Shown: positions 34,098-44,490 of the stretch, piece by piece | Layout of the letters: each line of letters starts with the position of its first letter | How positions within the stretch are numbered: the stretch's first letter is position 1 | From: Taxillus chinensis | Lineage: Eukaryota > Streptophyta > Magnoliopsida > Santalales > Loranthaceae | Direction: 5' to 3' | Length of the DNA stretch: 64,000 bases | Assembly (NCBI GenBank): GCA_023512835.1 | Contig: JAKCVP010000343.1 | Span: forward strand, 124,001 to 188,000 | Notes under the pieces: model-generated | Database searches by the model: none | The model's input: the letters and a program-made list of their open reading frames with translations, nothing else | Told to the model about the DNA's origin: nothing | Translations under genes and position numbers: made by a program

Positions 34098-36650
34098 TCT
34101 GCTTAGAGTATGACTTCAACAAGGGTCGGTCGAGCTCCCTGTACTCGGACCTCCAGGACTTGCACCACCTGGAAAGGCCCGTCTGCCTCAGCGTATCCAG
34201 CAGAAGATATTGGAAAGCATAATATTGTCAAGGGGTATGTGGGCAATGCATTCGCGTGAATTTGAAGCCGAAACCGCCGCAAGATCTACGGCCTTCTTTG
34301 GTCCGGGCGATCATCTAGGTCTAGTGTAGACTCTCTGTTTGTGTGTTGGCAACCCATGGATGTTTGAATCAGTAAAGTGTGCGTAGGCGCGACCTCAGAA
34401 GCAGGTGGTCTCTGTCGGCTCTTTCCGGCGCCAGACGATCTCTTCACAATCGTGGCAATTGCTCGCATGAACTGATGCGCCACTTTGATGCTCCTCGGCG
34501 TTCCGGGCTGCAAACAATAAACAGAAGCCGCGCTGACACAGCCATGTTCTCTTCTGAGGTGTTGATCGCCAGATGATAGGCGCGGCGTTGTCGGCTGAGG
34601 TGTACCAAGCAAATTCACGATTAAGGTTTGGACAGTCGTTTCACTACCGCTCTCCTTGATGACAACACTTCTCTATCATATCATCCGCTGAAACGCACTT
34701 GCTTCCTCGTCTGATAACCTGTATGAGAAGTCAATAATACTGATCTCGCCGGGTTGCACGGTCCACTGGCGTCGCGAGCTTCAGATTGCGGTCAGGCCAC
34801 ATTCGCCCCCGCCACGGTCGTCTCGCCTCACTCCGAGCTGTCTTTGGATTCTGGTGCATCCAGAACCCTTTTCCAGAAAACTGCAAGGACATTGCATGCA
34901 TACGACCTACTTTTGACAGACGGCTGTGGGTTGATGTCTTGCGTGTGTCTTGCGTCAATTGAGGGAAACGGCAAAGAAGATTGACATTCAACCTAAACTC
35001 CTTGCCATCGCGAGTCATACCGTATCGAGCAGGCCTTTTTGGGGCGGTGTGATGCTAGAAAATCCGCGGCCATTTCGACGGACAGAGCGGATGGCTTGTT
35101 GAGGATCGTCGGAGTGGGCTTGGGAAACTCACGTTTTGAACAGCCAGGTACATTCAGGATCCGCACGCTGCACTATGCATGCCGGCGATCGAACGATAAC
35201 CCCGAGCAAACGGCGTATCTGCACTACTTGCAGGATCCACTAATGCAATGAGCATGTGCTTTAGTCGAACAATGTGCTGATGACCAGCCAGAAGAATATG
35301 AACATCTTGGCAAAGAATGCGGATGAAAACTGAAGCTTCCTTCCATCTAGCTTGTGATGTCGGACAGAGTCAAAGTGGAAAGCGATATCTCCTTGACATG
35401 TCGGCATGTGTAGGACCTAGGCGATCATGTATCAGACCAAAATGTGGGGAAGCCACCAATATGATTTGCGCTGTATGATTGTCATTGTCAGTGATCAGCA
35501 ATCAACAGGGTGAAAATCCTGGCAGGTTTTTGAGCGCCGATGATATACAGACAAGGGAATAACATCCAGTCAGAGAGGCAAGCCACGCACGCTCTTGAGT
35601 AATTTGATCACATTTTGGCGCCGGCGGCGTACCCGCTAGGTCTAGACAGCGATCAATGCTGACTGGGAAAGCGGTACATCCAAGTCCGGACACTGATCGA
35701 TGTTCAGTTGACTCGTAGGACGACAGAGTTTTTTCAAGTTTTGATGAATGAGAAGATGATGTCTGCAAAGCAAGTGGGAGTGGCTATGTAAGGAGCAAGT
35801 GATTTTTGGTTTCCAGGCAGGAGCGATGCGAGTTGTAAACAACCTAAAACAGCAAAATTGTGTTCGTGCCATTTGTGACGCATGCAGTTGCCAGGTAGGT
35901 AGATAGTCTAATAGAACATGTCGGAACAATGCATCCAATGCAAGAAGTGCTTCCTGACCCTCTGAAAGTGTCGCTTGATGGTCAAAGACGCTGCCCAGTC
36001 GTGTGTGTTGTGGCTGGTTATGATAGTAATACAGTGTGTAGCCATGCCCCGTGTTCTCGTTCCACGTGAACGAAGGGCTCCCAAACTCCGGTCCCAGGGT
36101 ATCTTTCTTCCCAAAAATGCAAATTCTCGCCCTTCTAGGCTTCTGCAATGGGCAGAAAATTGTCCCTCTCGTGCTGTTGAATATTTTGTCAGCTTACTGG
36201 GAGCGGCCCAAGACAGCATAGAAGATGAGCCGGACCCCAATTTTGCCACACCAAGTCCTTGCCGGCAAAGCTCGCCTCAGTCCTCCAAAATGGCCATACT
36301 CTTATCAAAAGTCGCCCTCGCATGTATGCGATGAGAGACATAAGCTGCAAGTCTGCATACTGCAGTCACATAGCCACAGCCAGCTCATCTCAACAAGTGT
36401 CAGTATGGGCGGTGCTGTGTCCGCGATGAATCACTTTCAGTGCGATCCAGTAGATTCCAAAGTGTGAGAGATGATGATCCAAGCAGGATTTCGGCATGGT
36501 GTTGTGTGATCTTTCAAACGGTCGTTGTTGTCAGAAATCTTGCCTGGCCTTCAAAGACTCGACTCAGGGCTCGAACACGTCGACCCAAATCTCATCGACT
36601 GATGCCCAGCAGTGCTGTAGCATTTCCATCGTACAAGTCAGCTGTTGTCA
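34098..36650. other. Gene-poor region, about 2.5 kb
   Basis: Between the PXA gene and the CENP-B-type gene there is no supportable coding region. A minus-strand frame at about 35642-36148 has a protein-like stretch (about 36020-36130) but no family match and no plausible gene structure. No transposon ends or tandem repeats are noticed. Confidence 0.4.
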
Positions 36651-38407
36651 TCATGGCCGTCCGCTTTGGCTATCGAATGGAACCTCGCTGATTCGATGCA
36701 GCCCCCCGGGTAACTCGTGATCTTTGTCGCGGCTCTCCTCATCTGCGCCATACTGCCTCCGTCTGACTTTCTCGACAACTCGACTCAACGCAAACATGTC
36801 CTCGGATTCCACAATCTGGTCCTGCGATGTCTGCAGAAAGGTCATTGCCGTCTCGAGTCCAATCCAAGCTTCCCTCAATGACGGACTTTGGTTTGGGGCG
36901 GTGAGCAATTGTGGAGGATATTGCGAATCTGTCTTTGGTATGGCGCGAGCACCGAGATTTCCGCTGTTTCCATAAGGATGCAAAGAGGAAGGTTGCATGC
37001 CTGAAACGGGGGATTCGAGCGGCGTGCCTGCTCCGTAGATTGGATTTTGTGGGTCGACCGACGATTGCGACGGCGACCAGTATGGGGCATCGCTCTGGGA
37101 AGGCGCTGCAAGGTTGGAACTTCTCCTCCGTCGCTCAGCAGCACCTAGACTACCGGTGCGAGATGCATTGGCCGATGAGAGAGCGCTTCCAGGGAAATAC
37201 GACGCAGAGCTGCCTACTGCGTCCGGTGAGAACAGTGGTGAATTGGCGGTTGCTGTTGATGCAAAAGTTGAGGATCCGCCTTCAACGAAAGCAGTGGAAA
37301 GCGACGGATTGCTTTGTGAGAAGTGTGAGCCACGAAGCTCAGGCTGGGTGCGGCCAGTTGGTGATGAACCTCTTTGTGAGCTGCCAGCAAGATTGGGGTC
37401 TGATGCGCTATTTGTCAAACCTAATGCAGCCGGATCACTCGTCACATCCCCTGAATCTCCAGCGGCGGAATCCTTATAGCCTTTTATCTGGCCGATGTTA
37501 TTTTTCTGTTTGAATTTCTCCAACCAGCTAGGCGTTTCAATCTGAAGTTGAGAATCAGCGGCACCGCCACTCGTAGCCAGAAAGGTGCGAGCCTGGTTCC
37601 TGATGGCCTCGTCGGTGAGCACAGTCCCCTTGCCTGACTGATTTTGCACCCATTTAGCAAGAGCACGCTCAAGATCGGGAATTTTGGCCCGGACTCGCTT
37701 GATGGGCGAGCGGCCGCCATCCTCGAGCGCGAGATATTTTTCTTTCTGCCTGAGCACTTTTGAGACGGTACTAGAAGCACAGAAATGGTTAGCACTGGCT
37801 TAGCGAGTTAAGTCGTAAGCTGCTTACCTGCGCTCGACGCCAAAAATTTCTACACAGCAAAACGAGGGGTTAGACGGTTGCTACGTAGGCGCTGTTCCGA
37901 TTTCAGGGACGTACCTCCAATCTCCGTCTGCTTCTTTTGTGGATGCTCCTCGTGATATAGACACATCTTCCTTCTATCCGAATCGGTCAGCGTCCGCCGT
38001 GGGTTGGGTTGATTCTGCGCCGGTATTTGGTGATTTGAGGCGAGCTGCGGAGCCGGCGGCATGCCATCGTGTGGGCCGTGGTGGTTCGGCGATGGATAGA
38101 TTGGCTGACCCGCATGATTCGACGGCCATTGTGGCATAACCAGGGACTGCAGCTGTGAGGGATAAAAGCGTGGCGGATAGTGAGAGGTGTAGGGGGGAGC
38201 AGGCATGGGATTCGTGGGCGAGGCGAAGGTGTAGCCGGCAAAGTCATGTTGGGGGGAGGCTTGCTGGGGGGGATAATGTGGATGTTGTTGTTGTTGCTGG
38301 TCGATCCATTGTCCAGGTTGAGAGGTATAAGGCAGATCCTGTGAGTAGTGCTGTTGGTCTTGGTCCATCGCAAAAGCCGGCACAGGCGCAGTCTCGATGA
38401 GCAACAT
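36651..38407 (-). CDS. CENP-B-type helix-turn-helix DNA-binding protein
   Basis: Three exons, 38407..37915, 37849..37828 (22 nt) and 37770..36651, give 544 aa. The tiny middle exon is required: splicing produces QTEIG(E)IFGVERSTVSKVLRQKEKYL, the conserved first helix-turn-helix of the CENP-B/pogo N-terminus. It starts with RRTLTDSDRRKMCLYHEEHP and is followed by the second, CENPB-type HTH (IPDLERALAKWVQNQ...WLEKFKQKNNI). The N-terminus is Gln/Pro-rich, the C-terminal 300 residues are Ser-rich, and a short conserved-looking helix (REAWIGLETAMTFLQTS) lies near the end. No DDE transposase catalytic domain is present, so it is best read as a domesticated nuclear DNA-binding protein, a type widespread in Ascomycota. 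The start could be 38407 or the in-frame ATG at 38368. Confidence 0.82.
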
Positions 38408-41149
38408 CAAGGCTGGCGAGTTGGGAGAGGGCCAAGCCGGACGGTAGGTTGTGGTGACAAAGGTTCCGGTACGTGGGATGGGGTGGATGAACGGCGGCGC
38501 GCTTGCATAATATACAAGCTCAGCGAATGTCGTCAAAGCAAATGCGCAGTTCAGTGGAGGAGGCCGGCTAATCAGAGAAGGGTTAGAGAGAGAGATGGTG
38601 AGAAATGCGGCAAAAGGGTAGATCAACGGCTGGCGCGACCGTTTTCTCTTGCAGATGTACGGTATACCCCGTAGATACCGAGAGATTGAGAAGGGGCCAG
38701 CGACCGTTGCAAAGGTGTCCCGCCGCGGTTGCAGGATCACTCGGCAGGCTAGAGCAAGAAGGGCGTGTGGAGCGGAGCTCGCTGGCGGGTGCTCGCGTCA
38801 GCGTAGCAAGAGGATGAGCTGGGCGAGTATGAGCTGAAGTAGTCGGTGGTGGGAAGGGGGGGAGAGGAAAGGTGCAGCCCTTGTCTGGCCGGGAAAATCT
38901 GGCAGAATCAATGCAGACGGGTTTAAAGGCCCAGCACCCACCCCCCTCGTCCCCTTTGCCCTCTGGAGGACGGCGAGGTGATGCTGCGAGGGCGCCTGAC
39001 AGGGAGTGCGGTGGTGTGCTCTGGCAGATCGGATGGGTGGTCCCGATTGCTCCTCATACGGGACGCCGTGGTGGATGAGCCGGATGGCGCGAACCGTGTC
39101 GACTGCTCCAGTCGCCGGCGGCCCTGCAGACACGCTCGTGCGCGGGCGAGGGCTGGGTTGGCACGGCGTGCGGATGCTATCGCTGCTGCTGCTGCTCCGG
39201 CGGCCAGAAGTCGAGTCTTGACGAAACGCTTGGTTCGGGGCGCGCTCTTGGCTCTCCTGTCTCGCAGCGCAGTCTCCTCTGTTGTCGGTCCAGCTGCGCA
39301 CAGCGCACTGCGCAGGCCAGATGCCGGGATTGGCCAGGCCATTGCCCTCGTGTGCTGCCGTGGCGACGCTGGATTGGCCGCCTGGGACGGCCTCGTGTGC
39401 GTGGCCGCGGTGCTGTCTGCTTGGCCCCATTTCCTCCCTGCGCAGACGCAGCAGCCGATCCCACCCCAGACCCGGCCGTCGAGCACGAGAATGCGGTGGA
39501 TACGCAGCGTGTCATGGCCGAGGCGACAGCCGCGCCCTCGATTGGCTTTGTGTCGGCCGGTGCGTTTCCTGTGCCGCAAAATATTCCGCCGCCGTCGCCG
39601 CCGTCCCTGTCCTGCGCTGCCAGGAGCATTGGACGGTCTAGGGTGCTCGCTCTGTTGCACCATCAGGTCCTGATCATCAATGAGCCGCATCGGTTTCGGC
39701 AACTTCTTGCGCCGCCGCTCCCTCTAGTCGCCGCGACTTTGTTCTAGCCCAGCTATCGCCGCGAGCCTTCCCCAACGGCTGACGCCTTGGTCGCACCATC
39801 TCCTCTTCCTGTCAAGCTCCTGGCCCTGCAACTTCGCGTTGAAACTTGAGTATGCGCCCCGAACCGAACCCTGCCCTGCCCTGCCCTGTCCTGCCCTGCG
39901 CGCGCAACCCACCTAGTCACTGCTCTCGTCTACGTCCCCGACTCGACAACCAAAGCAATGGCGCCGCCATTCCATCACTGATAGCCCCTTCGATCGCTCT
40001 GGCGGCCGCCGCTGCTGCTGCTTCTGCTGCTGCTCCTGCTCCTGTTGCTCGGCAGCTGCAACTACCTCGCCTAGCCGATGCACCAGGTCGCTTGAGGCTG
40101 AGCTAGCTCTCTCCTGCGCAAACGCGGTTTTACTCCAGACCGTTTTGCCTTCCCATTGGCCCTGCATCACACGCGCTCATCCTCTTGACTCAAGCGGTTA
40201 GTCGAGTGTGCTGCACCTGCCAATCCCTCGTCAGTCCCCGTTACGCACCCAGATAGAGTCAATAAACCTTATTGTCGCTCAGCCACAGGCCCACGCAGAT
40301 CCTGATGCTGCCGTTCAGATGAACACTGCTTGTCAAACGCTCCATTTCGTAATCTGTCGATGCTACATGTTGGAGCTGCGAGATTGCTGAGACATCGCTG
40401 TGATCGAGGTGACGGCGAATGCGTCCAATGCTAGCGCTCACTCGTTCAGGTTGCCCACACTGGCGTACCTGCTGACTGACTCGACTGTCAATTTCCATGT
40501 ATCCCGAGGTCGTGCCCTAAGACTGGATGCGCTGGCACCGAGTCAGGAGATGGACAATCGCTATGCCGATGATATGACAAAGCTAACCAGCTTCGCAATA
40601 GAGCTCTGATGCGCCTCCAATGATTCGACTCTTCGTTTGCTGTCAGTCTTCCAGCATCACGATGCGTCTGGCCCTGTTCCGCTTCACGCTTGCCTCTTGT
40701 TCACTTCGGCCCACTGCACTTTCTTGCTAGAGTCAAAAACTCGCAGTGCCGAGACCATATGGCTCTTGCCGCTGATCGCTGTCGTCTGGCCAGCTCGTCG
40801 TACGCTGATTCACCGCTTTGATCAAAGGCCCAGTCTGGTGAACGTTGACAATGAAGGATCTGCACGCCCCTGACCTTGCTCGTCAAACAAACCGTTGTGT
40901 CAGGTCGACTTTGCGGTCAACACATCTGCCGCGGTCACTCCGCATGGCGTTCCTTCACGCGGGTAAGATCACCGCCTCAAAGCAGAGCCCCACACGACCT
41001 GCTGCCACAGGATGCGCCTTCTGATCTTTCGTTGAGCATATTGACGTCGACTACCAGGCAAGCAACTTTGCAAACGGGCCGGAAATATTGAGACCGTTGG
41101 TCTAACGCTTCACGATCGTGACTGAATCCCGCTCGTTAGTATGCGGCTC
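38408..41149. other. Long GC-rich intergenic region, about 2.7 kb
   Basis: No supportable gene. Around 38900-39740 the DNA is so GC-rich that long open frames occur on both strands at once (for example 38978-39673 plus and 38923-39702 minus); their Arg/Ala/Pro-rich products look like composition artefacts. It may hold the long promoter/leader of the CENP-B-type gene. Confidence 0.45.
39869..39899. repeat. CCCTG pentanucleotide repeat
   Basis: About six near-perfect tandem copies of CCTGC (one with a T). A CTG/CTC-rich tract follows at about 40010-40055. Confidence 0.8.
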
Positions 41150-42528
41150 TTACATGGTGCGATGTTTTGCTTCTGAAGCTTGGACTGTGTGAAGACATGA
41201 TTTGAACCCGAATTATAGTGCAGGGAAGCATCGGCAGGTCCCACGAGGGTAGAAATGAGAGCAAGGGCAACTCACTAATGTCTTCGTCTTCAAGTTCATG
41301 CGAAAGCCCCACTCGCTGCGGGTTGTGCTTAACACTGCGTCCCCAAACGATAGCCACTTTGAATTGCTCGACGATCGACTTGTGAATTTGGTTGCACTGG
41401 CGTCACAGTTAGCGCTTCCTCGGTCTGGAGCTGGCTCGATCTTGATTCGTACAAAATCCTCAACGGTGCGAGCATTCTGCTTCAACACCACCGGTGCAGT
41501 GTAGTCGGGCATCTTGCCCTTGGGTTTTGTGTAGATCCGCTTGAGTTTGAGTGCATCCCACATTTGCTCCAATAGCTCATCGATGTTCCAGCCATGCTCG
41601 GAACTGATGGGGCATGCATTTGGAATGCGGTAGAGCAAGTCCAGTTCCTCAATAGAAATCGAATCAATCTTATTCAAAGCATAGATGACTGGGATGTAAC
41701 TTCTATGCTTTGCTTCTAAGACGTCGATCAAATCATCAATCGTTGGATCGCATCTGATAGCAATATCTGCTGAAGCGATTTTGTATTCTTTCATGACAGC
41801 TTTGATTTCCTGCAAACAGTATGGTGAGATAGAAGTACTCTCAAGTAGCGTGAACACACTTACATCATGGTCGATATGATTGAGAGGCTGCGTGCTTGTG
41901 ATGTTCAGACCACCCTTGTCCTTTTTGCGGAAGGTTATGTTTGGGGGTTCTTTATTTATCCGAATACCAAATCCTTCCAATTCATTTTCAATGACTCTCT
42001 TGTCTGTCATTGGCTTATTCACATCAAGGACAATGAAAATCAAGTGACAAGTCTTTGCAACAGCAATGACTTGACGACCGCGACCTTTTCCATCCTTCGC
42101 ACCGGCGATGATACCAGGCAAGTCTAGCATTTGGAGCTTCGCACCGTTGTAGACGACTTGCCCGGGAACGGTTGTCAAGGTTGTGAATTCGTACGCAGCT
42201 GCCTCTGAATGCTGACCCGTGAGTCTACTCATCAGAGTGGACTTTCCGACAGACGGGAAGCCGATGAAGCCAATACTGGCGACACCGGTTCGTGCGACAT
42301 CAAACCCTGTGCCGCCGCCGCCGCCACTCGAGGAAGGTGTGAGAAGTTCTTGACGTAGCTTTGCGAGCTTACTTTTGAGCATACCCAAGTGGAATGAGGT
42401 CCTGCGGAGCGGGTCAGCTTGATTGCATGGTGGTCTGCTGTGTGGACGGCCGCTGCTCACGCCTTATTCTTCTGCGTTTTGGCCATCTCCTCCTCGATGG
42501 CCTTGATTTTGTCTACGGTCGTCGACAT
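41150..42528 (-). CDS. RBG1: Developmentally regulated GTP-binding protein, RBG1/DRG1 type
   Basis: Five exons, 42528..42461, 42401..41864, 41809..41453, 41396..41276 and 41184..41150, give 372 aa (DRG1 of animals is 367). N-terminus [19 protein letters not shown], then a helical segment, G1 GFPSVGKS (70-77), a G2-region Thr cluster, G3 DLPG (116-119), the G4 NKID motif and the C-terminal TGS domain with [13 protein letters not shown] and [20 protein letters not shown]1 associates with polysomes via Tma46/DFRP1 and helps translation. All junctions restore conserved sequence. The last exon is only 35 nt and replaces the usual DEDVV... ending by DEDIIQASEAK; it is the least certain part, and reading through the donor would give a longer unconserved tail. 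Confidence 0.93.
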
Positions 42529-44490
42529 GTTGACGGTATTGCCTGCGAAAGACCCTTGGGTAGTATTCCTGTTGCGTGCTTTGAGGATTTACTCTCCTTT
42601 GGAATGCACTTCGCGACTCAGGATTTAGTTTCGTAGGCAAACTGCCCGCGTCGGTGATGTCAGTCTCCGATGTTGAATTTTGGTGGGCAGTGGCACGTGA
42701 GGGGGCGCGACCATACAGGGTGATGTGTCGTAATTGTCTTTCTCACTGACTTGATCAGAACTGCATGAACCACTACCCCTTGCACGAGACACTTCACTTG
42801 AAGCCTACGAGACAAAAATCTCGAGACGCGTCGCTGGAATCTTCCAATATTCCACCTCGCTGAAAGAAGCGCGGCGATGACCCCTCAGAATGACCAATTG
42901 GCATTACGGAAGGCCTCCAAGATCCAAGAACGCTCTCGTTACACAGCTCCACATGAACCTACCTACACGCTATTTGGCCTCCATGCTGTTTGCATGAAGC
43001 CAAACCATGATCGTTGAAGAAGCCAAGCCCGAATTGCTCATCTTCACCTACGAGTGCGTCTCGAAACGAGCCACACAGGGATGTCTCTTGGGCAGGCCAC
43101 AATCCTGGCTACTTCAAGTGTTTATTCCCAGCAGCATTGACTGATACAATTGGTAAAGAGCAGCAGCGCGAAGCAAATGAATACCGGCATCGACTAAGAT
43201 TAGACTGGAAGACATGACCAGACTATCTTCAGTACGATCAAGGACAGCGCTCCAAGCACGCAAGAAAAGCTCACAGCATGCGCAATCGATGCGCAAAGGT
43301 AGTCTCGACAGGCACTCTGCGACTAGTCAGGGAGAGATCAGCTGCTACATGTCACGCGGTCTTAAAGCCAGTCCAAAGACCAGACGAGTTATCTAGCTGA
43401 GAGTGACTTGATTCGATGCTCATGAAAGACATAATCAGGCCTTGATTTCGGTCGCTTGTTCAGCTGTATCGTTACATGGGGAGCTTATCTTCTAGCGCCT
43501 CTCAGGCGCAGTGCAGCTGACCCTTGGTCAAGTGTACCGTACAAAGCATACACCGCCCATGGCAGCGGCCCGCGGATGTCATGCGGATACTGGCGAGCAG
43601 CGTCACATCTTCACGAGCGGTTATGATTCGTATGGGAGGTCGATCGGGGCGCATGGACAGGCAGGAGGCGGCGGACACGTGGCTCAGGAACGAGCAAGCC
43701 TGGTGTATGCGGCGTCGTCCGAGGCTAGGAGGCCATTGGACCAAGGACGGAGGAGAGGAAGAAGAGGGTGAGGGCCGATACGCCACGAAGACCCTGGGTG
43801 GTGGCCCGTCTAGACTGCCCTGCATGAGCTCGGCATCACAGAGCTGCTTACCTACCTACCTTGCCCTGCCCTCCCCACCATATCCTGATTGTCACAGCCA
43901 AAGTGCAAGGAGGGGAGAGGATCCATTATCGGATCATCCCTTGCACGCCAGAAGACGCGAAGAACCCTGAGGGGAAAAGAGTTCCGTGCTCACCCCACCT
44001 TAACCTGTTATCGCCCCGCCCGGTGCTATCGCATTCTATCCTTAGTACCCAATCAGCACGACATCGACCTCTTCCCAACCTTACCCACCTTCGCGCTGCC
44101 CTTGGCACAAAGGGAATTTGGGCCGGAGGTGAATCCGGAAAGACATCATTCCTCTGTCACCATCACCTCTGCTCGGCCTGAGAAACTTCTTGACTCCCCA
44201 ACTTTGCACCAACCTTTCGTTCTGTCCTGTCTCACCGCCGCAGGCACGCACCTGCATCGCGTCCGGTTCGGCTAACGCTACCCTACCCATTCGGCAGTGC
44301 AATTCAACGTATTGCCTCGCGTCTCCGCCAGTCTTTTCGTCCTTTTCGACGCCAGACCATACCTACAACCTCAACTCTCACCATTGCTGTCGAGCACCAA
44401 TTCGAGGCTCACATAGCTGCTCGTGTCCTGCTTGCACCTCGCCGTATGGCCGAGTGAGGTCAAGAGGAAAGATATCTGCAATAAGCAAGC
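42529..44490. other. Divergent intergenic region, about 2 kb
   Basis: It lies between RBG1 (minus) and the F-box gene (plus). Several TACCTACCTACC motifs occur near 43850-43862. The last 600 bp are C/T-rich, as expected of a long 5' leader. No gene is recognised; short frames overlap each other. Confidence 0.45.

Noticed and set aside
35642..36148. 168-aa minus-strand frame in the 34-36.6 kb gap
   Set aside because: No recognisable motif, and an overlapping frame of similar quality exists; not enough to call a gene.
38923..39702. 259-aa minus-strand and 231-aa plus-strand overlapping open frames
   Set aside because: Both are open at once in very GC-rich DNA, are Arg/Ala/Pro-rich and show no domain; typical chance frames.
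41080..41140. tRNA-like words (for example GACCGTTGGTCTAACG)
   Set aside because: No cloverleaf with matching acceptor and T-arm can be drawn; no tRNA, rRNA or CRISPR array was found anywhere in the window.
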